Positions 24,888 through 33,467 of a stretch of DNA of 64,000 bases are shown in pieces. The stretch covers positions 1-64,000 of the forward strand of contig NZ_PXNP01000110.1 of the NCBI RefSeq assembly GCF_003007675.1, read 5' to 3'. The notes below the pieces were generated by a model that saw only the letters and a list, made by a program, of their open reading frames with translations, had not been told where the DNA came from and ran no database searches. This DNA is from Marinobacter fuscus. GTDB lineage: Bacteria; Pseudomonadota; Gammaproteobacteria; Pseudomonadales; Oleiphilaceae. Position numbers and translations under genes: made by a program. Position 1 is the first letter of the stretch, and the number at the start of each line of letters is the position of its first letter.

Positions 24888-26327
24888 TTACTGATAGCGG
24901 CTAACGGTTTTGCTCACCACATTGGACCAGGCACTTTCAAGGCCGTTTACATCCACCGTGCGGATGGCGAAGTACCAGGTGCCTTCGGTAAGGCTGGCAA
25001 TTTCGTATTCCATGGTTTGGCCGTCGGCCATGCGGACTTCGTTGCTCATGTTTTCAATGGTGTGTTCTTTGCCGTAGCGCAGCAGGTAGTGGTCGATTTC
25101 GCCCATGGCCAAAGACTCGCCATTGGTTCGGGTAAGCGGTGCCTGCCAGAACAGCCGGGCGCTTTCGTTAGCCGGAGTGGCCTGGTTTGAGTCTTCATTC
25201 GGCAGCGGGTCTGTTTCGGGCGCGGGGTTTACCGGCTGGTCGCCTTCCGGCGTTTGTTCAGGCGTTGTTTCAGGGGTTTGTTCAGGTTGTGATTCGAGCC
25301 CGGGGTTCGTTTCCGGGCCGGTGCCCGGTGTTCCCACTGGCTGGTTTTGCCCGGGGTTCTGGGGCTCGCGGTCAACCAGGGTTTGCTCCAATTCGCCCAC
25401 AGCCTGTGCGGCCGCCTGCCGGTAACTGCCCGGCTGCCAGCGGGCCTCCAGGTTTTCCAGCAGCAACAGGGCGGCAAGGCCAAGGGTGTCCCGGTTGATC
25501 GCGCCGCTATTTCCACCACTTTCCGGCAGGTAATCGTTAGGCGTTACTGCGGATCGGGCTGCGGCAAGCACAGCGCCCAGTGTCTGGTACCGGCGCCCGT
25601 CTACCAGGGCCATAAACGCCGTGTTGAGTGCTGCGGCCTGCAAGCTGGCACTGGTAACGCCCGAACTGGCAATACCGGCAAAATCCAGAGGTTTGTCAGA
25701 TAACGCACCGGGTGCCAGGCGCCATTCCTGCTCAACCGTGGCCAGAGACTGGGAAAACGCGGCGTAAGTAACCGGGCCGGAAACGGCAGCCTGCTGATAC
25801 GCGAGGGTGGATAGTGGGGTGAGCGCAACCGGCGCAACCCGGGAGCCGGGCACAACCAGGGTTTCCAGTTGCAGGTCGTTTCCGGGCCAGAACCAGTCGC
25901 CAAAGGGAATCATAACGCCGGATGGGCTTTTACATTGCGGCGCAACATCACACCGCATCACGGTTTGGGAGTCTGTGGTCAGGCTAAGCCGAAGCGCCTG
26001 GCCCGCATATTCTGCGGCAACGGAAATCTGAAAATGCCCGTTTTCGTCGGTGCGCACCGGTGCCCCAACAGGCTGCCAGTCTACCAGGCCCTGCTCCCGA
26101 AAACGCAGGGAGACAACGCCACCATCTATCACCCCTTTAATGGCATAGCCTTCTACACTCAGAGCCTTTGCGGGGGGTGTTGTTGGTTGTTCTGAAGGCG
26201 CGTTGCTCTGGGAGGAGCCTGCTGTATCGGATGACGAAGACTCACCGCCACCACAACCCGCCAGCACAACCGCCAGTGCAAGGGCACCAAGCCGCATTGG
26301 CCATGGCCGGATTTGTTGATTGTTCAT
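24888..26327 (-). CDS. Lipoprotein with C-terminal fibronectin III-like domain
   Basis: Lipoprotein of 479 residues: signal peptide, then the lipobox LAGC followed by GGGESSSSD. The middle (about 50-320) holds two mixed regions with no family I recognise, then an acidic Pro/Glu/Thr linker (TPETTPEQTPEG) of about 70 residues. The last 95 residues look like a fibronectin type III domain (YLLRYGKE, TWYFAIRTVDVNGLESAWSN). The start follows GGAGGT. It is likely a surface or periplasmic protein; partner unknown. Confidence 0.78.
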   Translation of the reverse strand: MNNQQIRPWPMRLGALALAVVLAGCGGGESSSSDTAGSSQSNAPSEQPTTPPAKALSVEGYAIKGVIDGGVVSLRFREQGLVDWQPVGAPVRTDENGHFQISVAAEYAGQALRLSLTTDSQTVMRCDVAPQCKSPSGVMIPFGDWFWPGNDLQLETLVVPGSRVAPVALTPLSTLAYQQAAVSGPVTYAAFSQSLATVEQEWRLAPGALSDKPLDFAGIASSGVTSASLQAAALNTAFMALVDGRRYQTLGAVLAAARSAVTPNDYLPESGGNSGAINRDTLGLAALLLLENLEARWQPGSYRQAAAQAVGELEQTLVDREPQNPGQNQPVGTPGTGPETNPGLESQPEQTPETTPEQTPEGDQPVNPAPETDPLPNEDSNQATPANESARLFWQAPLTRTNGESLAMGEIDHYLLRYGKEHTIENMSNEVRMADGQTMEYEIASLTEGTWYFAIRTVDVNGLESAWSNVVSKTVSRYQ

Positions 26328-26438
26328 AGCACCTCCCGTATTTCGCACGGTGCTATGGTAACCGGCGCAATTGTCAATTAACGTTAAATTTGTCCGCTTT
26401 TTGGCGCTTTTTTAGCCAATTTTTTGACCACGTAATTT

Positions 26439-26720
26439 GGGTCAGACCCCGGCGTTGTCCTCTTCCCCCTCTCCCCAACCCCTCTCCCTCCAGGGGAGAG
26501 GGGCTAACTGCCGCTGGGCCAGGGAGAGGGGCGGCAAGAAGCATCCAGCAGCCATTCCCTCTCCCTTAAGGGAGAGGGGCTAACTGCCGCTGGGCCAGGG
26601 AGAGGGGCGGCAAGAAGCATCCAGCAGCCATTCCCTCTCCCTTAAGGGAGAGGGGGAGATACAAAGCACTCACTAGCCATTCCCTCTCCCCTTGCGGGAG
26701 AGGGTCAGGGAGAGGGGGAA
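26439..26720. repeat. Tandem 76-base repeats with CCCTCTCC palindromes
   Basis: After a half-copy of the GGGTCAGACCCC family (26439-26450), a 76-base unit containing CTAACTGCCGCTGGGCCAG and AAGAAGCATCCAGCAGCC is present twice (offset from 26505 to 26581). Palindromes of the type CCCTCTCC-CTTAA-GGGAGAGGG surround it, with two further variants after it. No gene. Stem-loops are strong, and the region separates the lipoprotein from the SLC13 gene. Confidence 0.85.
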
Positions 26721-26729
26721 GTTTTGTTT

Positions 26730-28493
26730 TCAGAAGGCCCACACCATCGGAATCAAGCCGATGGCTACGGCGGCCACCAGCAGCGCCAGGGGCGTGCCGA
26801 TTCTTACGTAGTCGGTGAAGCGGTACCGGCCGGGGCCGTAGACCATCAGGTTGGTTTGGTAGCCCAGCGGTGTGATGAAGGAGGCCGAGGCCGCGAACAT
26901 AACGGCTATGGCGAAGGGCAGTACGCTAACGCCGAGTTGTTCCGAGATGGCCACGGCAATCGGGAACATAAGCACGGCCGCCGCGTTGTTGGTGATCATT
27001 TCGGTGAAGAGGGCCGTCAGCACATAGACCAGAGCGAGCGCCAGCCAGGGAGTTAGATCGCCAAAGCCCAGCAGGCTGTTGGCAACCCAGGTGGCCGCGC
27101 CCGTGGCGGTCATTGCATTGCCCAGCGCGAATGAGGCGGCAATCACCACCAGTACCGGCAGATCCACACTTCGCCGGGCGCGGCTTGCAGTCAGGCAGCC
27201 GGTGACAATCATACCGGCAGCGGCCAGAAACGCCGCTTCGAGAATGGATAAGGCACCGGAGGCACTGAGTAGCACCATCACAGACAAAATTCCCAGAGCC
27301 CGGGGGGCCTTTCGGAAATCCGGTGGCGTGGAGTCGTTCAGGGCGCTCACCAGCAGGAAGTCGCGCCGAAAGCGGTACTGCTCCACAAACTGTTCGCTGG
27401 CTTCGAGCAACAGCGTATCGCCCATGCGAAAAACAATGTCGCCCAACTTCCCCGGCACCCGGCGCCCTTCGCGGGAAACCGACAGTATGACGGCGTTAAA
27501 GCGGGTGCGGAAACGGCTGTCGCGGATGGTTTTGTTCAGCGCGGGAAACTCTGGGCCAAGCACCACTTCCACCAGGCAGCGCTGGTGATTGCGCACGTCC
27601 AGTTTGTGCACACTGCCGTTCGCGGGCTTCAAGCCATGAATGCGGCGCAGTTCGCTGGCGCATTCGGGTGCGCCTACGAAGTACAATTTGTCTCCGGCTT
27701 GCAGGGTGCGGCTGGGCTCAACCACAGTAATAAGACGGCCTGCGCGGTCTATTTCAGCAAGATAGCCGTAGTTGAGTGAGCGCAGCCCGGCCTCCGTTAT
27801 GGTTTTGCCAACCAGCCCGCCCTCGGCCACTTCCATTTCCACGCCGTATTCACGCACCTGATCCAGCTCTTCTTTCAGGCCGCCCCTGTCAGGCAGTAAT
27901 CGGTGGCTGAATAGCACCAGAAAGACCGTGCCTGTCGCTAGCAAAGGCACGCCCACCCAAGCGAGTTCGAAAATACCCAGGTGAACCCCTGCGGTGCTCT
28001 GTAGCAGGCCGTCTACAACCAGGTTTGTGCTGGTTCCAATCAACGTGCAGGTGCCGCCCAAAATGGCAGCATAACTCAGGGGCAGCAGCAGCCGGGATGC
28101 CGGGATGCCCAATCGCTGCGCCCAGTTTTGAATGGCTGGAATAAACATGGCCACCACGGCCGTATTGTTCATGAACCCGCTAAGCACACCGGTTGGTATG
28201 ACCATGCGCAACTGAGCGGCTCGCTCGCTTGTCGGGTGCCCCAGCAGAAGCCGGGCAATCCACTGTACAGCGCCTGTCTCTTTCAGGCCTGCCGCCACCA
28301 CATAAAGCGTTGCAATCGTAATCACACCCGGATTGGCAAAACCGGCCAAGGCCTGAGCGGGGTTAAGCACGCCTGTAAACAACAGCAAGGCCAGCGCCGC
28401 CATCAGCACAAGATCCGCAGACACCCGTGAAAACATCAGCGTGCCAAGCACACCAGCCAGGGTAACCAAGGTAAAAATCGCTTGCCATTCCAT
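26730..28493 (-). CDS. SLC13-family transporter with RCK_C domains
   Basis: Protein of 587 residues with about eleven membrane helices, split by two cytoplasmic TrkA/RCK_C-type regulatory domains (about 205-380, VVEPSRTLQAGDKLYFVG and VFRMGDTLLLEASEQF). Such proteins carry divalent anions; several bacterial members import sulfate. Because cysC and cysQ are the next genes upstream on the same strand, sulfate is the likely substrate. It ends close to the tandem repeats at 26439-26720. Confidence 0.82.
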   Translation of the reverse strand: MEWQAIFTLVTLAGVLGTLMFSRVSADLVLMAALALLLFTGVLNPAQALAGFANPGVITIATLYVVAAGLKETGAVQWIARLLLGHPTSERAAQLRMVIPTGVLSGFMNNTAVVAMFIPAIQNWAQRLGIPASRLLLPLSYAAILGGTCTLIGTSTNLVVDGLLQSTAGVHLGIFELAWVGVPLLATGTVFLVLFSHRLLPDRGGLKEELDQVREYGVEMEVAEGGLVGKTITEAGLRSLNYGYLAEIDRAGRLITVVEPSRTLQAGDKLYFVGAPECASELRRIHGLKPANGSVHKLDVRNHQRCLVEVVLGPEFPALNKTIRDSRFRTRFNAVILSVSREGRRVPGKLGDIVFRMGDTLLLEASEQFVEQYRFRRDFLLVSALNDSTPPDFRKAPRALGILSVMVLLSASGALSILEAAFLAAAGMIVTGCLTASRARRSVDLPVLVVIAASFALGNAMTATGAATWVANSLLGFGDLTPWLALALVYVLTALFTEMITNNAAAVLMFPIAVAISEQLGVSVLPFAIAVMFAASASFITPLGYQTNLMVYGPGRYRFTDYVRIGTPLALLVAAVAIGLIPMVWAF

Positions 28494-28512
28494 TCAGTCT
28501 AACGCCCCGGCT

Positions 28513-28565
28513 GGGGTCAGACCCCGGTACATTTCACCCCATCAAATGTATCGGGGTCTGACCCC
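28513..28565. repeat. Long palindromic repeat, second family, copy 1
   Basis: Nested palindrome of 53 bases: outer arms GGGGTCAGACCCC and GGGGTCTGACCCC, inner arms TACATTT and AAATGTA, central CACCCCATC. It starts immediately after the stop of cysC and ends just before the SLC13 gene. Confidence 0.88.
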
Positions 28566-28566
28566 A

Positions 28567-29166
28567 TTATTTGATGAGTTCTCGGTTGGTGAGGAAGGTA
28601 ATGAGTGATTCCACGCAACTGTCTACGTCCATAACAGAGGTGTCTATGCGCACTTCGGGCCTTTCTGGGGATTCATAAGGCGAGTCTATGCCAGTGAAGT
28701 GCTTGATCTCACCGGCTCGGGCTTTTTCGTACAGGCCTTTGGGGTCCCGCGCTTCACAGGTGTCCAGCGGCGTGTCCATAAAGACTTCAATAAACTCGCC
28801 CGCAGGAAAGAGCCTTCTTACCATTCGTCGGTCGCTGGTGAAGGGGCTGATGAAGGCGCTGAGTACAATCAGGCCTGCATCTGTAAAGAGTTTGCTCACC
28901 TCGCCAATGCGGCGAATGTTTTCTACCCGGTCGTGGTCGGAAAACCCAAGATCCTGGCAAAGCCCGTGCCTCACGTTGTCGCCGTCCAGAAGGAAGGTGT
29001 GATACCCCCGCTGGTGCAGTGCCACATCCAGAGCGTTGGCGATGGTGGATTTGCCAGAGCCGCTTAAGCCGGTGAACCAGAGCAGGCAGGGTTTCTGGTG
29101 TTTATTTGCAGCGCGGTCGGCGCGGGTGACCTTGTGGTTATGCCAGACAATGTTGCTCAATTTCAC
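28567..29166 (-). CDS. cysC: Adenylylsulfate kinase
   Basis: APS kinase of 199 residues. It phosphorylates adenosine 5'-phosphosulfate to PAPS, the activated sulfate. The N-terminus [12 protein letters not shown]-loop [33 protein letters not shown] and [22 protein letters not shown] closely match E. coli CysC. A GTG start at 29166 follows AGGAAAGGA at good distance and gives the usual length; an upstream ATG at 29211 has no ribosome site. Repeats flank it on both sides. It lies with cysQ and the anion transporter. Confidence 0.93.
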   Translation of the reverse strand: MKLSNIVWHNHKVTRADRAANKHQKPCLLWFTGLSGSGKSTIANALDVALHQRGYHTFLLDGDNVRHGLCQDLGFSDHDRVENIRRIGEVSKLFTDAGLIVLSAFISPFTSDRRMVRRLFPAGEFIEVFMDTPLDTCEARDPKGLYEKARAGEIKHFTGIDSPYESPERPEVRIDTSVMDVDSCVESLITFLTNRELIK

Positions 29167-29235
29167 GATTCCTTTCCTGAAGACAAGAGGGGCACGAGTG
29201 CCATGCCACAAGTGTAGAACAACCTGAATTTATTA

Positions 29236-29287
29236 GGGTCTGACCCCGGTACATTTCACCCTGTCAAATGTATCGGGGTCTGCCCCC
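29236..29287. repeat. Long palindromic repeat, second family, copy 2
   Basis: AGGGTCTGACCCC, TACATTT, CACCCTGTC, AAATGTA, GGGGTCTGCCCCC. It lies between cysQ and cysC, beginning 11 bases after the cysQ stop. Confidence 0.85.
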
Positions 29288-29298
29288 ATCGCTAGCCG

Positions 29299-30066
29299 CT
29301 AGAAGTACCAGTTACCCGCCGCAATAAAGTTCGGGTTCAGAATCTGCTCTTTGCCATAGGCCAGAGCATCCCCCTCAAAGGTTTTCACATTGCCGCCAGC
29401 GGCCAGTAGCACGGCGTGGGCGGCACCTGTGTCCCATTCGCTGGTGGGCCCCATACGGGGATAGATGTCGGCATGGCCTTCGGCGATGCGGCAGAATTTC
29501 AGCGAACTGCCTGCCTGGAGCGTTTCGTGAGCGCCGAGGCCGTCAATGAAGGCGCGGGTTTCGTCATTAAGGTGGTTCTTGCTGGCCACTATCCGCAGCG
29601 GGTCTCTCGGCTCGCTGGTGCGAATGCGGTGCACATGGCCGGTGCGGTCGCGCTTGAAGGCGCCTTCGCCCTTGATCCCCCAGAATGCTTCTTTCAAGGC
29701 TGGCGCGGTAACTACGCCCAGAACCGGCACGCCGTCTTCAATCAACGCGATATTCACCGTGAATTCGCCGGTGCGCTGGGTGAAATCCTTGGTGCCATCA
29801 ATCGGGTCGATCAGCCAGAAGCGCCGCCAGTGTTTACGCTCCTCCCATGAGATATCTGCGCCCTCCTCCGACAAAATCGGAATGTCTCGGCTGATGTTGC
29901 GCAGGCCGCGCATGATGATGTCGTGGCTGGCGAGATCCGCTGCCGTAATCGGCGAATCATCTTCCTTGTAGTTCACTTTGAAATCAGATTGATAGATGTG
30001 CAGCACCTTCTCGCTGGCTTCATCCGCTACTTTAATAACATCCGGAAGTATTGAGTTGTAATGCAT
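29299..30066 (-). CDS. cysQ: 3'(2'),5'-bisphosphate nucleotidase CysQ
   Basis: Inositol monophosphatase-fold phosphatase of 255 residues. It dephosphorylates PAP, the by-product of PAPS use. Metal-binding motifs ILSEEGADI and WLIDPIDGTKDFTQRTGEFTVN are at about 65-105, and WDTGAAHAVLLAAGG near 210. With cysC it controls the PAPS/PAP pool. Its stop is just before a copy of the second repeat family. Confidence 0.93.
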   Translation of the reverse strand: MHYNSILPDVIKVADEASEKVLHIYQSDFKVNYKEDDSPITAADLASHDIIMRGLRNISRDIPILSEEGADISWEERKHWRRFWLIDPIDGTKDFTQRTGEFTVNIALIEDGVPVLGVVTAPALKEAFWGIKGEGAFKRDRTGHVHRIRTSEPRDPLRIVASKNHLNDETRAFIDGLGAHETLQAGSSLKFCRIAEGHADIYPRMGPTSEWDTGAAHAVLLAAGGNVKTFEGDALAYGKEQILNPNFIAAGNWYF

Positions 30067-30109
30067 TCTTGCGTCCTGCGAAGTATTTCCCCCATCTTAA
30101 CAAAAATGT

Positions 30110-30161
30110 GGGGTCAGACCCCGGTACATTTCGCATGGCCAAATGTATCGGGGTCTGACCC
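30110..30161. repeat. Long palindromic repeat, second family, copy 3
   Basis: GGGGTCAGACCCC, TACATTT, a different nine-base centre CGCATGGCC, AAATGTA and GGGGTCTGACCC. It begins 44 bases upstream of the cysQ ATG and ends five bases from the stop of the beta-CASP gene. Changes lie mostly in the centre, as in a selected stem. Confidence 0.85.
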
Positions 30162-30166
30162 TACCG

Positions 30167-31528
30167 TTAGAGGGTGACTTCTTCGAAGAGGTCTGGGACG
30201 TCGGCGGGCCAGCCGAATTTTTCGTGGATGTGTTTGCGCATGGTGTCGCTGGCGACGGGTTCGCCGTGGGTGATGTATACCTGCCGGGGCTGCAGTTCGC
30301 CCTGGCTCAGCCATTCGAGGATTTCCTGGTAGTCGCCGTGGGCGCTCATGCTGTCGAGGTTGTGAATTTCGGCTTTCACGGGCCAGTATTCGCCGTGGAT
30401 TTTTACCGAGTCGGCGCCTTTTACAAGAGCATCGCCACGGGTACCGGGGGCCTGGAAGCCGGCGAAGACCACGCTGTTTCTGGGGTTGGGCAGCAGGGTT
30501 TTCAGGTGGTGCAGTACCCGGCCACCGGAGGCCATGCCGCTGGCAGAGACGATGATGCAGGGGTAACGGGCGGCGTCCAGTTCGATGGACTCTTCCACGG
30601 TGCGTACAAACTGGGTTTTGTCGTCGATCAACTCGCACTGGGCAGCGTTCAGCCGGTGTTCTTTGTGGTGGCGGCAGAAGATTTCGGTGGCTTTGATGGC
30701 CATGGGGCTGTTCAGGTACACCGGCAAGCGCGGAATGCGGCCCTCGCCCATCAGTTTATGCACCACGTACAGCAACATCTGGGCCCGGCCCACGGCAAAG
30801 GCGGGAACCAGCACGATGCCGCCACGGCCTGCGGTGCGGGTGATCACATCCGCCAGCTCGGTTTCCGGGTCGGATTCGCCGTGGGTGCGGTCGCCGTAGG
30901 TGGATTCGCACACCAGCACGTCGGCGTGGTGAAGGGGCTCGGGCGGGCGCATGATCAGGTCGTTCTGGCGGCCCACATCGCCGCTGAATACCACGGTGCG
31001 AGCCGAGCCTTTGTGGGTAACGTGTACGCAGGCGGAACCTAAAATGTGCCCGGCGGGGGTGAATTTCACTTCAAAGCCGGGTACCGGCTCGAACGCTTCA
31101 TGAAAATGCCGGGATTCAAAGTGTTTCAGGGATTCCCGGGCGTCTTTTTCGGTGAACAGCGGCTCCGGGTTTTCATGGCGCGAGAACTTCTTCCGATGCG
31201 CGTACTTGGCATCTTCTTCCTGCAAATAGCCCGCATCTGGCAACAGCACCTTGCACAGTTCATGGGTGGCTTTGGTGCAGTAGATTTTGCCTTTGAAGCC
31301 GTTTTTCACCAGGGCCGGTAAATACCCGGAATGGTCGATATGGGCATGGGTAAGCACCACGGCCTCCACCGTGGCCGGGTCCACCGGGAAGGGCGCCCAG
31401 TTACGGCGGCGAAGCGTTCGTACCCCCTGGTACATGCCACAGTCGATGAGTACGCGATGCTTTTCGTCTGACAACAGGTAGCGGGAGCCGGTTACGGTAC
31501 CGGCACCGCCAAGAAAGCGCAGTTTCAT
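30167..31528 (-). CDS. Beta-CASP metallo-hydrolase, paralogue
   Basis: Protein of 453 residues with intact zinc motif THAHIDHSG (about residue 60), PAGHILGSACV, FSGDVG, ESTYGDR, the beta-CASP VLVPAFAVGRAQ and a C-terminal ITHGEPVA. It belongs to the RNase J/CPSF73-like group. The sequence HAHIDHSGYLP and YLQEEDAKYA resemble the family member common beside phosphoribosyltransferase clusters in proteobacteria. There is no repeat insert, unlike the gene at 7317. It is upstream of cysQ, with a repeat between. Confidence 0.9.
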   Translation of the reverse strand: MKLRFLGGAGTVTGSRYLLSDEKHRVLIDCGMYQGVRTLRRRNWAPFPVDPATVEAVVLTHAHIDHSGYLPALVKNGFKGKIYCTKATHELCKVLLPDAGYLQEEDAKYAHRKKFSRHENPEPLFTEKDARESLKHFESRHFHEAFEPVPGFEVKFTPAGHILGSACVHVTHKGSARTVVFSGDVGRQNDLIMRPPEPLHHADVLVCESTYGDRTHGESDPETELADVITRTAGRGGIVLVPAFAVGRAQMLLYVVHKLMGEGRIPRLPVYLNSPMAIKATEIFCRHHKEHRLNAAQCELIDDKTQFVRTVEESIELDAARYPCIIVSASGMASGGRVLHHLKTLLPNPRNSVVFAGFQAPGTRGDALVKGADSVKIHGEYWPVKAEIHNLDSMSAHGDYQEILEWLSQGELQPRQVYITHGEPVASDTMRKHIHEKFGWPADVPDLFEEVTL

Positions 31529-31720
31529 GAAACCTGAATCCTTGTCGGCCAGTGGTTACTCCAAGCTTAACGCAATTTTTTGAAGCCAGTAGGGAATGTA
31601 TCGCCATTTACAGCTCAATCACCTGAAATACAAACATAAATCGGCTTTTTTTGACCTTTAGCAAGACCCAACCCAGAATAGCCTTCTACTCTTCTTATTT
31701 TCCTTTGCTATTGGTGCCTT

Positions 31721-32362
31721 ATGATTTCAAAAATTGGCGTGAAAAGCCTGTTGTTAGCACTTGGAGTTTTTACAGCCCCGCTGGCCACCGCCAGTTCCAC
31801 CGACGATGCCATGGCCAGGCTTGAAGCCATCATGGCCGATGACGCCCGGCGCCAGGCCAGTTACGAGGCGGGCCACGAGCGCATCAAATTCTGCGGCTAC
31901 TGCCACGGTGAAGACGGCAACAGCAAGCGGGATTACATTCCGAACCTGGCGGGCCAGCACCCGCTTTATCTGTTCGAACAATTCGAGCAGTTTCGGGACG
32001 GCACCCGTGAAGACTATGTGATGACCAAACTGGCGCAATCGCTGTCGCTGGAAGAGCGCATCAATATTGCGGTGTATTACAGCCAGCAAACCGCCAAAGC
32101 GCGAGAGGTACAAGCTCCGGCCCTGGCCAGTGCCGGTGAAAAACTCTTTGCCCAACGCTGCTCCTCGTGCCATGGTGAGAATGGCCAGGGGTTCCAGAAT
32201 ATGCCCCGTTTGGCGGGGCAACCCACGGAGTACACAGAAACTGCCCTGAAGCGGTTCAAGAAAATGAACCCGGCGGCCAGCAGTTCACCGATGACCGCAA
32301 TTGCCAGCGGCCTTTCAGAGCAGGATATAAAAGCGCTGGCCGCCTACATGACGGGGCAATAA
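31721..32362 (+). CDS. Cytochrome c4-like diheme protein
   Basis: Periplasmic protein of 213 residues with a signal peptide (LLLALGVFTAPLATAS) and two haem c sites, CGYCH (about residue 60) and CSSCH (about residue 145), each in a domain with the PNLAGQ or PRLAGQ motif and a later Met ligand. It carries electrons from the bc1 complex or other donors to terminal oxidases. It is upstream of, but probably separate from, the efflux operon at 32372. Confidence 0.9.
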   Translation: MISKIGVKSLLLALGVFTAPLATASSTDDAMARLEAIMADDARRQASYEAGHERIKFCGYCHGEDGNSKRDYIPNLAGQHPLYLFEQFEQFRDGTREDYVMTKLAQSLSLEERINIAVYYSQQTAKAREVQAPALASAGEKLFAQRCSSCHGENGQGFQNMPRLAGQPTEYTETALKRFKKMNPAASSSPMTAIASGLSEQDIKALAAYMTGQ

Positions 32363-32371
32363 TCAACCACT

Positions 32372-32572
32372 ATGCTGCATGAAATGAGTATTGGCGGAAT
32401 GCTGTTCAGCCCCCTGCTGGCGCTGGCACCTGTGGCGTTTCTGCTGTCTGCCGGTACTCGCCTGGCGCTGCACCATCTGAAACTGCGCCGCTTTATCTGG
32501 AAAGAAGCCTGGTTCGATGTGGCCATGTTTGTGTGCTATCTGGCCGGTATTGTGTATCTGCTCGACAACTGA
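32372..32572 (+). CDS. DUF1656 small membrane protein (AaeX-like)
   Basis: Protein of 66 residues with two membrane segments, of the DUF1656/AaeX family. It begins nine bases after the cytochrome stop and ends three bases before the fusion protein start. With the next two genes it makes the AaeXAB-type efflux layout; the role of this small protein in other bacteria is not settled. Confidence 0.85.
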   Translation: MLHEMSIGGMLFSPLLALAPVAFLLSAGTRLALHHLKLRRFIWKEAWFDVAMFVCYLAGIVYLLDN

Positions 32573-32575
32573 AGG

Positions 32576-33454
32576 ATGGCTATGGGAAAACTGGCACGAA
32601 TCGGGCTGACCCTGCTGGTGGTGGCGGGCGCGGTATTTGCGGGCACCTGGCTGTGGGATCACTACCTGTATTCCCCTTGGACCCGGGACGGCCGTATTCG
32701 TGCCGATGTGGTTACCCTGGCGCCGGATGTATCTGGCTGGGTTACCTCGGTGAATGTGGAGAACAACGCCCCGGTGAAAAAGGGCGATCTGCTGTTCCGC
32801 ATCGACGACACCCGCTACCAGGCCGAGCTTGCCGAGCGGAAGGCCCGGCTGGCCCAGGCGCAAACGGCCCGGGACCTGGCTCAGCATCAGTTCCAGCGGC
32901 GCCAGACCATGTCGGACCGCAAAACCATCAGTGAAGAAAGCCTGGAAAGCTACCGCATTCGGGCAGAGTCGGCCGAGGCCAGTTACCAGTTGGCCGCTGC
33001 CGAGTTGGCCACTGCCCGCATAGACCTGGAACGCACCCGGGTAACCGCCCCCCACAATGGCACCATCACCAATCTTTCTTTGCGGGAAGGCAATTACGCT
33101 ACCCACGGGCAGCCGGTGCTGTCGCTGATCAAACAGGATTCCTTCTACGTAACCGGGTATTTTGAGGAAACCAAGCTGCAGATGGTGCACGAAGGCCAGA
33201 GTGCCAGCATCAAACTGCTGTCCGGTCGGGAGCAACTCACTGGCACGGTAACCAGTATTGCCCGGGGCATTGCCGACGCCAACACCGCCAGCAACAGCCA
33301 GATGCTGCCCCAGGTGCAACAGGGCTTTAACTGGGTACGGCTGGCGCAGCGGATTCCGGTGGATATTGCCCTGGACCCGGTGCCCGAAGGCCTGAACCTG
33401 AGTGCGGGGATGACCGTGTCGATTTATCTGGAACCCACCGACCACCCGAACTGA
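32576..33454 (+). CDS. Efflux membrane fusion protein (HlyD/AaeA-like)
   Basis: Periplasmic adaptor of 292 residues with one N-terminal helix (LARIGLTLLVVAGAVFAGTW), biotinyl/lipoyl pieces (APDVSGWVTSVNVENNAPVKKGDLLFRID and VTAPHNGTITNL) and a short hairpin between. It couples the FUSC permease to the outside. The operon fits export of aromatic acids or similar toxic compounds. Confidence 0.88.
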   Translation: MAMGKLARIGLTLLVVAGAVFAGTWLWDHYLYSPWTRDGRIRADVVTLAPDVSGWVTSVNVENNAPVKKGDLLFRIDDTRYQAELAERKARLAQAQTARDLAQHQFQRRQTMSDRKTISEESLESYRIRAESAEASYQLAAAELATARIDLERTRVTAPHNGTITNLSLREGNYATHGQPVLSLIKQDSFYVTGYFEETKLQMVHEGQSASIKLLSGREQLTGTVTSIARGIADANTASNSQMLPQVQQGFNWVRLAQRIPVDIALDPVPEGLNLSAGMTVSIYLEPTDHPN

Positions 33455-33467
33455 CGGAGCCCGGCCC

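Noticed and set aside
26439..26720. A CRISPR array in the tandem repeats
   Set aside because: Units are 76 bases, adjacent and nearly identical throughout, with no unique spacers of regular length and no cas genes.
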